Below, piece by piece: positions 27,651 to 35,445 of a stretch of DNA of 64,000 nucleotides; positions within the stretch are counted from its first letter, which is position 1; each line of letters opens with the position of its first letter. Origin of the DNA: Bacteroidales bacterium (GTDB taxonomy: Bacteria > Bacteroidota > Bacteroidia > Bacteroidales > UBA4417). The DNA lies in NCBI GenBank assembly GCA_016707705.1, contig JADJHD010000004.1, positions 62,001-126,000 of the forward strand, given 5' to 3'. Both the position numbers and the translations under genes were made by a program. Below the pieces are notes generated by a model. It was not told where the DNA came from. It saw only the letters and a program-made list of their open reading frames with translations, and searched no databases.

Positions 27651-29720
27651 TTACCAGACAGATGTCATCTTTTCCTTCAGATACAAATAGGTTTTAAGTT
27701 GCGACTGGATTTTCTCTTCTCCTGCTTTCCGGTCGATATATTCATTGGTATTATGTTCGCCCAGGAGTCGGGCTTTTGAATTATCGGATAATTGAATATT
27801 CAGAATTTGCATCAGCTCCTTCTGGATTTGTTGATCATAGATTGGACAGGCGGTTTCAATCCGATGATCGAAATTCCTTACCATCCAGTCGGCAGAGGAT
27901 ATGTAATATAGTGGATTATTGCCATTTGCGAAGACAAAAATCCTTGAATGTTCAAGAAAGCGGTCAACGATGCTGATGGCTTCGATATTCTCGCTCATGC
28001 CTTTAACTCCGGGAATAAGAACACAGATTCCCCTGATAATCAGTTTTATTTTCACTCCGGCCTTGCTGGCTTCATAGAGTTTCTTAACTGATTTCTCATC
28101 TACCAGACTATTCATCTTCAAGATAATCCAGGCATCCATTCCTTTCTTTGCATTGCGCATCTCCTGATTGATAAGCTTGGTAAAGTGGTTTCTCATGGAG
28201 AATGGAGCAACTACCAGATGCTTGAACCTGGGTAGGGTGTACTTTGAATCGAAGAGATGAAAAACTGAATTGACCTCGGAGGTAATTTCCTTGCGTGCTG
28301 TGAAGAGTGTGGAGTCTGCGTAAATTCTTGCAGTAGTTTCATTGAAGTTACCGGTACTTAGAGCAGAATAGTAAACGTTTTTATCGCCATTTTCCTTCCG
28401 CCGGATCAAAAGCAGTTTAGCATGAACCTTGAATCCCGGAATGGATTGAATTACCTTAACACCTTCTTCCTGCATCTTTTCCGACCAATAAATATTGGCT
28501 TCTTCATCAAACCGGGCCTGCAATTCAAGAAAAACGATAACCTCTTTCCCGTTACGGGCGGCATTGATAAGCGCATTCACTACACTTGACTTGGAGGCTA
28601 CACGGTATAGCGTCATCTTGATTGACCGCACATTTGGATCAATGGAAGCCTCTCTGAGAAGGTCGGTAAGATATTGAAAGGATTGGTATGGATAATGCAC
28701 CATGAGGTCATTCCTGCTGATTCGGTCAAGGATGCTTTCCTTGTACGACAATGTTGGGTGGCTCAGGGGCGGGATAGGAGAGTATTCAAGTTCAGAATCT
28801 CCAAAATTCGGGAAACCCATGAAATCACGGAAGTTATGATAGCGCCCGCTTGGAATGATGGTATCACTCTTGGTCGATCCAAACTTCGACAAGAGTTGAT
28901 TCAGAAGTTTTTCAGGCATACGACGGTCATAGGTGAAGCGTACCGTTGAGCCTGCATCTCTTTGTTTAATGCTTTCCGACATGATTTCCAGAAAGCTCTT
29001 GGATACGTCATTGTCGATATCCAGCTCTGAATCTCTGGTGAACTTTACTGCATAGGCCTTGAAAATATTGAAGCCGAAAACGGAGAAAATATCATCGAGA
29101 CAATAACGGATAATATCGTCAATCAGCATGAAGAATTTCTTGTCGCCAACCTGTGGCAGAATCAGAAAACGGGGCAACAGACCGATAGGAATTTCAATAA
29201 GCGCATATTTTTCAAGATCAGGCTTATTTCTGACTTTCAGGACTACTGCCATATAAAGGGAGCGATCCCGAAGCGAATACGATTTCAGATTGTTCAACAT
29301 GATGGGAAACAACCTGGGTCTTACATTTTCCTGAAAATATTTTTCTACATACAACCCTTGCTCAGGGGTGAGTTCGTGATCATTCAATATGAAAATGTTA
29401 TTTGCAGCTAGTTCTATTATCAGCTGTTGAAATATCGACTGAAACTCCTTCTGCATTTTCTTATCAATCTCATTGATCTCCTTGAGAGTTTTTTTGGGAT
29501 TGATATAGGAGTCATGATAAAGGTTTTTATCCATTCCCCTCATCCTGTTGAGAGTTGCTACTCTAACCCTGAAGAATTCATCCAGATTGTTGGAGTAAAT
29601 GCCAAGGAAGCGGATTTTTTCAATAAGTGGAGTGTCGGGATCAGTAGCTTCCTGCAAAACCCTTGCATTGAACTGTAACCAGGAAATTTCCCTGTTTCCA
29701 ATTTTGTTGCTTTTTGCCAT
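27651..29720 (-). CDS. ppk1: Polyphosphate kinase 1
   Basis: PPK1 makes polyphosphate from ATP reversibly, using an autophosphorylated histidine. The sequence opens with NREISWLQFNARVLQEA, has the first phospholipase-D-like half with the catalytic-region histidine in KVHAKLLLI (about residue 431), and the second with SSADWMVRNFDHRIE (about residue 617). At 689 residues it is a typical length. It precedes a SixA-like phosphatase gene coded in the same direction upstream, an association seen in many bacteria where phosphate and polyphosphate genes cluster. No exopolyphosphatase gene is present in the window. Confidence 0.96.
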   Translation of the reverse strand: MAKSNKIGNREISWLQFNARVLQEATDPDTPLIEKIRFLGIYSNNLDEFFRVRVATLNRMRGMDKNLYHDSYINPKKTLKEINEIDKKMQKEFQSIFQQLIIELAANNIFILNDHELTPEQGLYVEKYFQENVRPRLFPIMLNNLKSYSLRDRSLYMAVVLKVRNKPDLEKYALIEIPIGLLPRFLILPQVGDKKFFMLIDDIIRYCLDDIFSVFGFNIFKAYAVKFTRDSELDIDNDVSKSFLEIMSESIKQRDAGSTVRFTYDRRMPEKLLNQLLSKFGSTKSDTIIPSGRYHNFRDFMGFPNFGDSELEYSPIPPLSHPTLSYKESILDRISRNDLMVHYPYQSFQYLTDLLREASIDPNVRSIKMTLYRVASKSSVVNALINAARNGKEVIVFLELQARFDEEANIYWSEKMQEEGVKVIQSIPGFKVHAKLLLIRRKENGDKNVYYSALSTGNFNETTARIYADSTLFTARKEITSEVNSVFHLFDSKYTLPRFKHLVVAPFSMRNHFTKLINQEMRNAKKGMDAWIILKMNSLVDEKSVKKLYEASKAGVKIKLIIRGICVLIPGVKGMSENIEAISIVDRFLEHSRIFVFANGNNPLYYISSADWMVRNFDHRIETACPIYDQQIQKELMQILNIQLSDNSKARLLGEHNTNEYIDRKAGEEKIQSQLKTYLYLKEKMTSVW

Positions 29721-29778
29721 AGAAGTTGCTGAAATTAATATTTACTTGTTAAGGATTCGGATTTAGCGTTTCAAAGAA

Positions 29779-30273
29779 TCAGCCCAGCATTTTCGGGAAG
29801 ATTATAAACTCAACATTCCACTTCGAAACAAATATCTTATCCCATTCATTTGTGACAAATTGAATAGCCACTACTGCTGAAGTTGGAAGTGCATCAATCT
29901 TGTTTTCAAGATATGGATTCACAAAATTGGTAACAGCCGGGTTATGACCTATCAGCATTAAGGAATCAAGCTGTTTCGGAAGATCATAGAAAATGTTTTC
30001 AATACGCTCAGCGTCGGATGTGTATATGGATTTGTCGAACCTGAGTGCTTCCTTGTCAATGGATAAGCCATGGGCAATGATTTGGGCTGTTTCTGCTGCC
30101 CTTACTGCAGGGCTGCTAATAATCAGTTCCGGTTTAATGCCCTTCTGCTGGAGATATTCAATTATTGTACGGGTTCGTTTTTTGCCTTTTTCGAGAAGTG
30201 GCCTGTCAAAATCATCAAGTCCGGGTTCACCCCATGATGACTTGGCATGGCGCATTACATATAAAGTTTTCAT
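29779..30273 (-). CDS. sixA: SixA-like phosphohistidine phosphatase
   Basis: Histidine-phosphatase-superfamily protein. With the ATG at 30273 it starts MKTLYVMRHAKSSW, the SixA form of the RHG motif; the catalytic His and Arg lie there, and MLIGHNPAV in the second half holds the other active-site His. It could dephosphorylate phosphohistidine on signalling proteins or act on a small phosphoester. An in-frame TTG at 30288 would add five residues but a -7-like TAGATTTG at 30297-30304 sits close by, which favours the ATG. It lies 58 bp upstream of ppk1 on the same strand. Confidence 0.9.
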   Translation of the reverse strand: MKTLYVMRHAKSSWGEPGLDDFDRPLLEKGKKRTRTIIEYLQQKGIKPELIISSPAVRAAETAQIIAHGLSIDKEALRFDKSIYTSDAERIENIFYDLPKQLDSLMLIGHNPAVTNFVNPYLENKIDALPTSAVVAIQFVTNEWDKIFVSKWNVEFIIFPKMLG

Positions 30274-30296
30274 GATTGTCAGGGTCAAAAACCATT

Positions 30297-30329
30297 CAAA
30301 TCTAAAAAGATTAATATTCTAACCATCAA
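30297..30329 (-). promoter_or_regulatory. Putative promoter of sixA-ppk1
   Basis: On the minus strand TTG (30329-30327), a 22-bp spacer and TAGATTTG (30304-30297). The spacer is slightly longer than the usual 19-21, so confidence is moderate. Confidence 0.4.
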
Positions 30330-30452
30330 TTTTCGTTAGAGTTAACGCAATGTTAACATTGGATTACGCATGGGAAATAAAATGCTGGCAAATGATTTGG
30401 AATGAATCCTCAGCTATGAACTCAGTGTTTTTACAGTTTGGATTCTTCGTTG

Positions 30453-31391
30453 TCAGTAATTGGGATTTCCGAGAAACGCAGAACTTAGCTTTTGCCATTC
30501 TACCGAATCCGAACATCGCAGCAGCCGGATCATTTGTTCTTCGGGAACATTCAGAAAGCTTGCGAAATATTTCCAGTACTCCTTCATCTTGCTTATCCAG
30601 AACTTGCGGTTGTTTTGTTCTGCTGACTCAAGCTCATGATAAAACTCGCCGAAACGGGCATTAGCATTGGAAGGAAGTACGGAGCTGCCTGACTTGATTA
30701 ATTCTGCAAGAAAAGGGTTGTAAAAAATACCCCGCCCAAGCATGAATGAGTCAAATTCTGGAAAGCGGTAACAAATTGATTCATAGTCGTTTAAAGTATG
30801 GATATCACCGTTGTAGATTACCTTGTGCTTAATCAATGGCAGGAATTCTGACAACTCATCGAGCATAACATTGCCATCATATTGCTGAATTCCGATTCGG
30901 GCATGAATGCAGATATTCTTCAGAGGGAATTGATTAAGCACCTCGATAACAGCCGGAAATTCATCTGCAGAACTGGAGCCCAGTCTTAGTTTAATTGACA
31001 GGTCAAGGGAAATATTCGGGATAATCTCATCGAGAAGACTTTTGAGCAACTGTGGATAGGGCAGGAGTCCTGAGCCTCTTTTTTTGTGTACTATTCCTCT
31101 TATCGGACATCCCAGATTCCAGTTTACTTCCTTGTATCCAAGTTCATTGGAAAGGTAGTTGCAGAGCAGGATAAAGTCGGCTGGCTCATTGCCCAGAATC
31201 TGCGGAATTATCGGGACAGCTGTATTTATAGATGGCAGTACATCTCTTACCTTAATTGGAGTTATTTTATCTCCATGTGTCAGTGATATGAATGGTGCCA
31301 TAGCCTCATCAAACCCTCCGAAATGCCTGAAATAAACATTTCTGAAAGTAGCATCCGTGAACCCGTGCAGGGGTGCCATGATGAGGTGCAT
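30453..31391 (-). CDS. tRNA-dihydrouridine synthase
   Basis: Flavoenzyme that reduces uridines in tRNA D-loops with NADPH. The sequence shows MAPLHGFTDATFRN at the start (FMN site), NLGCPIRG with catalytic Cys95, GSGLLPYP, the HARIG box near 170 and GDIHTLNDYES (NGDI block) near 195. At 312 residues it is near the usual length. The variations (APLHG instead of APMEG, HARIG instead of HGRT) suggest a diverged Dus subfamily, which I cannot assign to DusA, B or C. A CAAAGGTA (minus-strand TACCTTTG) at 31432-31439 may be its promoter. The gene lies between sixA and glyA, all in minus orientation. Confidence 0.9.
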   Translation of the reverse strand: MHLIMAPLHGFTDATFRNVYFRHFGGFDEAMAPFISLTHGDKITPIKVRDVLPSINTAVPIIPQILGNEPADFILLCNYLSNELGYKEVNWNLGCPIRGIVHKKRGSGLLPYPQLLKSLLDEIIPNISLDLSIKLRLGSSSADEFPAVIEVLNQFPLKNICIHARIGIQQYDGNVMLDELSEFLPLIKHKVIYNGDIHTLNDYESICYRFPEFDSFMLGRGIFYNPFLAELIKSGSSVLPSNANARFGEFYHELESAEQNNRKFWISKMKEYWKYFASFLNVPEEQMIRLLRCSDSVEWQKLSSAFLGNPNY

Positions 31392-31453
31392 GAATATATA
31401 TTTTGATTAAAAGACTAATCGCAATTCCCTGCAAAGGTACCAATCTAAATAAA

Positions 31454-31480
31454 AGAAAGGCGCCGGTATCCCGAACGCCT
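31454..31480 (-). terminator. Terminator hairpin downstream of glyA
   Basis: Stem AAAGGCG (31454-31460) / CGCCTTT (31474-31480), 24 bp after the glyA stop on the minus strand, followed on that strand by CTTTTATTT. A plausible intrinsic terminator separating glyA from the downstream dus gene. Confidence 0.7.
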
Positions 31481-31503
31481 TTGCAGTATTGTATGTGGAA
31501 TTC

Positions 31504-32784
31504 TTAGTAAGCGAAAAGTGGAAATTCAGCCATCATTTCATTTACCTGCTTCCTCACTTTTGCAAGAACTTCTTCATTTTCGAAGTTGCTGATCACCTCA
31601 TCAACCAAATCAACAATGATTGGCATATGGTTTTCTTTCAGTCCCCTGGTTGTTATGGCCGGTGTTCCAACCCTGATTCCTGAAGTTGTGAAAGGAGTGC
31701 GGCTATCAAAAGGAACCATGTTCTTGTTGATAGTGATATCAGCCTTTACAAGTGTATTTTCCACCACTTTCCCTGTGATTTCAGGGAATTTGGAGCGAAG
31801 GTCAATCAGCATAAGATGATTGTCGGTGCCGCCTGAAATGACCTTGTAGCCTTTGTTCATAAAAGCCTGTGCCATAACCTGTGCGTTTTTCTTCACCTGC
31901 ATTACGTAGTCCATGTACTCATCACTGAGACATTCACCGAAAGCTACTGCCTTGGAAGCAATAACGTGTTCCAGCGGACCACCCTGTACTCCAGGGAATA
32001 CAGCACTGTCGAGCAATGCTGACATCATTTTGGTTTCTCCCTTTGGTGTCTTGAGTCCCCATGGATTTTCAAAATCCTTGCCCATTACAATCATTCCACC
32101 TCTAGGACCACGCAGGGTCTTATGAGTGGTAGTGGTAACAATATGGCAATGTGGAATTGGGTCATTGAGGAGTCCTCTGGCGATGAGTCCTGCAGGATGT
32201 GCAATGTCAGCCATCAAAAGAGCTCCAATTTTATCTGCAATCTGGCGCATGCGCTTATAATCCCAGTCGCGACTGTAGGCTGATGCACCTGCAATGATAA
32301 GTTTTGGTTTTTCGGCGAGGGCAACCGTTTCCATCACATCATAATTGATGGTTCCTGTAGCTTCCTCAACGCCATAGGCAACCGGACGATATAGAATACC
32401 TGAGGAGTTTACCGGTGAGCCGTGTGAAAGGTGTCCGCCATGGGATAAATTAAGTCCCATAAAGGTATCACCGGGTTTCAGGACGGTCATCAGGACAGCC
32501 ATATTTGCCTGTGCTCCTGAGTGTGGCTGAACATTGGCCCATTCTGCACCAAATAAGGTTTTAGCGCGATCAATGGCAATTTGTTCAGTCTGGTCAACAA
32601 TTTGGCAACCACCATAGTAGCGCTTTCCGGGATAGCCTTCGGCGTACTTATTGGTAAGAACAGATCCCATGGCTTTCAAAACCTGTTCGCTAACAAAATT
32701 TTCAGAAGCAATAAGTTCAATGCCATGCATTTGCCTTGCTTCTTCGTCTTTGATCAAATCAAAAATGACCTTGTCCTTTTTCAT
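31504..32784 (-). CDS. glyA: Serine hydroxymethyltransferase
   Basis: PLP enzyme interconverting serine and glycine with tetrahydrofolate, the main source of one-carbon units. The N-terminal IELIASENFVS, YPGKRYYGGC, the cofactor block HSGAQAN, MADIAHPAGLIARG and the PLP-lysine motif TTTTHKTLRGPRGG near residue 227 are all present. The length of 426 residues is normal. It is monocistronic as far as I can see, with a hairpin after the stop. A CAAAGGTA (minus-strand TACCTTTG) at 32923-32930, inside the 3' end of the neighbouring gene, might be its promoter -7 element. Confidence 0.97.
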   Translation of the reverse strand: MKKDKVIFDLIKDEEARQMHGIELIASENFVSEQVLKAMGSVLTNKYAEGYPGKRYYGGCQIVDQTEQIAIDRAKTLFGAEWANVQPHSGAQANMAVLMTVLKPGDTFMGLNLSHGGHLSHGSPVNSSGILYRPVAYGVEEATGTINYDVMETVALAEKPKLIIAGASAYSRDWDYKRMRQIADKIGALLMADIAHPAGLIARGLLNDPIPHCHIVTTTTHKTLRGPRGGMIVMGKDFENPWGLKTPKGETKMMSALLDSAVFPGVQGGPLEHVIASKAVAFGECLSDEYMDYVMQVKKNAQVMAQAFMNKGYKVISGGTDNHLMLIDLRSKFPEITGKVVENTLVKADITINKNMVPFDSRTPFTTSGIRVGTPAITTRGLKENHMPIIVDLVDEVISNFENEEVLAKVRKQVNEMMAEFPLFAY

Positions 32785-32905
32785 GTGTAATAAGTTGTTT
32801 TTAACGGATCGGTAGAGTATTTCCTTACAGGTTTCTGATCATCATAAATGAAGATTACTCATATGATGATTTTGTAATATGTTGTATTTTAACTATTTAT
32901 CTGAG

Positions 32906-33385
32906 TTAGGGGTTGAGTGGAGCAAAGGTATAAATTCCGGTGATAACCCCGACGATGCCAACGGCATCCTTAACACAGCGGTTACACACGTTTGTAAACA
33001 ACCCCTTCTCCTTCGCCTCCCTTCGTTCCTCAGCAGTCTTAAGACTATGTCCGAGCAATTGGCTGCATTCTGTAGAGTTGTGGATTTCCGTAAAGCGTTC
33101 CAGAAAATCCTGAACCAAAGCATAGGCTGCTTCCTTTTGTTCCTCAGGAGAGTTGTGGTTCTTGTCATTCATGAGTCCGATTGCCATCACAGCCCCTGTC
33201 ACCGCTCCGCATGTTTTCTGGGTTCTGGCGATTCCGCCTCCAAATCCTGCTGAAATACTGAAAGCCATATCATGGTCCATTCCACGCTCTTCTGCAAATA
33301 CTGTAAAGACAGCCTGAGCACAATTATGCCCTTCGTCGAAGTATTTCAAGGCTTTTTCCTGTAATTCCTTGGTTTTGTCACTCAT
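32906..33385 (-). CDS. C_GCAxxG_C_C family redox-type protein
   Basis: A 159-residue protein of the C_GCAxxG_C_C family named for its cysteine signature: Cys22 in HNCAQAVF, Cys59 in CGAVTG, Cys107 in ECSQLLG and the pair Cys134/Cys137 in CNRC. A glycine-rich turn GFGGGIARTQKT precedes the central cysteine. Members are widespread in anaerobes, often near redox enzymes, and may bind metal or carry electrons, but no activity is established. It lacks a signal peptide. It precedes glyA on the same strand by 121 bp, with no obvious functional tie. Confidence 0.85.
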   Translation of the reverse strand: MSDKTKELQEKALKYFDEGHNCAQAVFTVFAEERGMDHDMAFSISAGFGGGIARTQKTCGAVTGAVMAIGLMNDKNHNSPEEQKEAAYALVQDFLERFTEIHNSTECSQLLGHSLKTAEERREAKEKGLFTNVCNRCVKDAVGIVGVITGIYTFAPLNP

Positions 33386-33537
33386 ATTCAGAAGTAAATC
33401 TGGTTTGAAATTTCATTCGTTTGCTACAGCCGCAAGAGATATGGCAGTCTGACATTTATCATCAAATCAGCAGCTAAATTAACTTCTTTTCATTGTGTTT
33501 TGATGCAAATTGATATTTTTGGGGTGGTGATAGGTTG

Positions 33538-33597
33538 GGTCATACGATAGTCATACTATTGTCATACGATAGTCAGATGGTTGTCATGCGATAGTAG
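33538..33597. repeat. GTCATACGATA short tandem array
   Basis: Five imperfect units of about 11 bp: GTCATACGATA, GTCATACTATT, GTCATACGATA, GTCAGATGGTT, GTCATGCGATA. A degenerate pair (GTCAGACAATG, GTCATGCG) is found at 17912-17930. No cas gene or spacer structure, so not a CRISPR. Confidence 0.8.
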
Positions 33598-33734
33598 ATT
33601 GAACTCATCAGAATAATTGATCTGCGAAAATCTGCTTTTTTATCAGCGACAATCAGCGAGAAACCCTTTAGCCATAAGGATAATTAAGAACCAGCATTCC
33701 CAACTTTGCCTGACCATGTACCTAACCTTCATAC

Positions 33735-33865
33735 TTTTATCTTTGTCCTTTTGTCTTTTATCTTTTGCCTTTTGTCTTTTATCTTTTGCCTTTTGTCTTT
33801 TATCTTTTGCCTTTTGCCTTTTGTCTTTTGTCTTTTGACTTTTGTCTTTTATCTTTTATCCTCCT
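33735..33865. repeat. TTTTGTCTTTTATC low-complexity tract
   Basis: Near-perfect alternation of TTTTGTC, TTTTATC and TTTTGCC units directly preceding the ATG at 33869 of the HsmA-like gene. Purine-rich on the minus strand; same family as the tracts at 17780-17885 and 20984-21115. Confidence 0.85.
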
Positions 33866-33868
33866 CCC

Positions 33869-34291
33869 ATGAGTACAACCCTGATTTTAGCAATTATCTT
33901 CATCAATCTGGCCTGCATAGCCTATACAGTTGGTGTATGGGCCGAAAAAATCCAGGGTCGGCTTAAGACCTGGCACGCTGTTGTGTTCTGGGTAGGATTG
34001 ACTTTTGATACAATCGGGACTACAGAAATGAGTTTGCTTTCCGGTTCGCTCATCAAATTCAATTTTCATGGCATGACCGGCTTACTTGCCATTTTGCTGA
34101 TGCTGTTTCATGCTGTTTGGGCGAGTTGGGTTTTATATAAGAAGGATGAAAAGTTGATAGTGAAATTCCATAAGTTTTCAGTAATTGTATGGATTATCTG
34201 GCTGGTACCGATGATCAGCGGAATGGTATTCGGGGCATTTAATCTCTTTATGGGTTATCCCGCAGATGCTGCGGGATTAGTTGTTTGGTGA
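33869..34291 (+). CDS. HsmA-like small integral membrane protein with repeat-derived C-terminus
   Basis: A 140-residue protein with four hydrophobic helices (about 4-24, 38-56, 67-88, 102-124), resembling the HsmA/TIGR03987 family. I chose the ATG at 33869 (MSTTLILAI); an upstream in-frame TTG at 33842 lies in the repeat tract. From codon 125 onward the DNA (34238-34291: FNLFMGYPADAAGLVVW and stop) is the start of a dispersed repeat found again at 14678-14747, so the last ~17 residues are not native. Before that, the protein ends VPMISGMVFGA, which fits where related proteins normally stop. Function unknown; a haem- or drug-tolerance role is only a family label. Confidence 0.7.
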   Translation: MSTTLILAIIFINLACIAYTVGVWAEKIQGRLKTWHAVVFWVGLTFDTIGTTEMSLLSGSLIKFNFHGMTGLLAILLMLFHAVWASWVLYKKDEKLIVKFHKFSVIVWIIWLVPMISGMVFGAFNLFMGYPADAAGLVVW

Positions 34292-34326
34292 AGTTGGATT
34301 TGGTTGTTATTCTGTCCGCCCGGCGG
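34238..34326. repeat. Dispersed composite repeat, copy B
   Basis: Same ordered blocks as copy A (14678-14831): TTTAATCTCTTTATGGGTT, CCCGCAG hairpin (34259-34275), TTAGTTGTTTGGTGAA, TTTGGTTGTTATTCTGTCCGCC, then a CCGCCCGGCGG palindrome. Its first 54 bases overlap the 3' end of the HsmA-like coding sequence and supply its stop codon. Confidence 0.85.
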
Positions 34327-34377
34327 TCCGAGACGCCTCATCTCTGCAACTGGGTAGTTCATTGAAACTCCTGTAAA

Positions 34378-34417
34378 GCAAAACTCCCTGCTGCAGGTTT
34401 GCAACAGGGAGTTTTGC
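34378..34417. terminator. Terminator hairpin after the SnoaL-like gene
   Basis: Long stem GCAAAACTCCCTG (34378-34390) / CAGGGAGTTTTGC (34405-34417) with an inner CTGCA/TGCA pairing. Flanked by T-rich sequence on the plus strand and a shorter run on the minus strand; could end both the 34433-34786 gene (minus) and the HsmA-like gene (plus). Confidence 0.8.
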
Positions 34418-34432
34418 TTTTATTTTGGCTGA

Positions 34433-34786
34433 TTATGCGCCGTAGAAGAAACGCTCGCTAACAATCTTGCCATCTTTCCAGTGCTGAACAGCTACCTGTG
34501 TGTAGTTGCGATCGCCATATTCCTTGTGGGAGTAGTCCATTGAGGAAACAACCATTGAAACATTGTCGCCAACTGCTACATCGTGTATTTCGGCACCCCT
34601 GAAGGCTGTGATGTTGCTAAAGAATACTAATTCCCTTTCACGGTTTGCATCCTTGCCAACTGTTGGAGGATAGTTATTCTCCTGCATTACAACGTCATCG
34701 GCATAGTATTTTTCAAATGCCTCCATTGCTTTTCCCTGGAGGATCATGCTGTTAAGGTCATCGACCATTGATTTAATATCACTCAT
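34433..34786 (-). CDS. SnoaL-like / NTF2-fold protein
   Basis: A 117-residue small cytosolic protein with the NTF2-like cone fold pattern: an N-terminal helix DLNSMILQGKAMEAFEKYYADDVVMQEN, then beta strands GAEIHDVAVGDNVSMVVSSMDY and TQVAVQHWKDGKIVSERFFYG. Related single-domain proteins serve as isomerases, cyclases or ligand binders; nothing here defines a substrate. It is monocistronic, with a terminator downstream. It may be orthologous to common Bacteroidota SnoaL-domain proteins of the same length. Confidence 0.85.
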   Translation of the reverse strand: MSDIKSMVDDLNSMILQGKAMEAFEKYYADDVVMQENNYPPTVGKDANRERELVFFSNITAFRGAEIHDVAVGDNVSMVVSSMDYSHKEYGDRNYTQVAVQHWKDGKIVSERFFYGA

Positions 34787-34929
34787 TGCTGTAAATTGAA
34801 TTTTAGGTTATTGTAATACTCAATAAACAAGACAATCAGCAAATAGTTTGAATAAATCAGCACAATTGATCTCAGGGTCTCAAGGGAAATGCGACATCGG
34901 TTGTTCAAAGGTGATTGGCAAACCTCAGT

Positions 34930-35445
34930 TTACTTGTAAATCACAACATCGTGGAGTGGCTTCCTCATAAAGGCTGTCCGGCTAACAAAACCTTCACGTG
35001 GATAACCCAGCGGGGTAATGCCGTAAACCTGCATGCTGTCCTTAAGCCCGAGTGCCTTGCGTAGCAATTCTGGCTTGAAGTTGGTTACCCAGCAACTTCC
35101 AACACCCTCATTGGTGGCAGCAAGAACCATGGTGTGCATGGCAATGGCCAAATCTGTTTGAAGTGAATTGAAACCATCTTCCCTTTCCCATCCCTGTTCC
35201 AGATCGCCGGTTACAATCAGAATATGGGGGGCATCATGCAGCCACTGCCTTGAATAGCAGGGGTGGATTTTTGCAAGCATCTCAGGGGATGAGATAAGCC
35301 AGAATTCCCAGGGTTGATAATTTGCAGCTGAAGGTGCCAGCCTGCCTGCTTCCAGTATGCGCTCCAATACTTCTTTCGCAACCGGTTTTGCAGGATCATA
35401 ATTTCTTACACTCTCACGCTTAAGGATAACATCTTTAAAGTCCAT
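34930..35445 (-). CDS. Nitroreductase-family flavoprotein
   Basis: A 171-residue FMN-dependent oxidoreductase of the nitroreductase fold. The N-terminal RESVRNYDPAKPV and AGRLAPSAANYQPWEFWLIS hold the flavin-phosphate contacts (Arg, Ser, Gln), and GVGSCWVTNF and YGITPLGYPRE near the C-terminus complete the FMN pocket. It is shorter than NfsB-like enzymes and has no iron-sulfur domain. It may reduce quinones, nitro compounds or take part in flavin chemistry; the natural substrate is not predictable. It stands between the SnoaL-like gene and a repeat region. Confidence 0.9.
   Translation of the reverse strand: MDFKDVILKRESVRNYDPAKPVAKEVLERILEAGRLAPSAANYQPWEFWLISSPEMLAKIHPCYSRQWLHDAPHILIVTGDLEQGWEREDGFNSLQTDLAIAMHTMVLAATNEGVGSCWVTNFKPELLRKALGLKDSMQVYGITPLGYPREGFVSRTAFMRKPLHDVVIYK

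Larger units (their letters stand above)
33386..33868. other. Intergenic region made of several repeat types
   Basis: No gene. 33538-33597 is an array of GTCATACGATA-like 11-mers; 33619-33671 is a TCTGCGAAAATC ... GAGAAACCCTTT segment similar to 17944-17993; 33735-33865 is a TTTTGTCTTTTATC tract that runs up to the next start codon. The 33386-33537 part shows nothing I recognise. Confidence 0.75.

Noticed and set aside
30350..30664. Plus-strand 104-codon frame over the dus 3' end
   Set aside because: It is antisense to a well-conserved Dus gene and has no similarity of its own.
33538..33597. Possible CRISPR array
   Set aside because: Units are 11 bp and contiguous, without spacers, and there are no cas genes.
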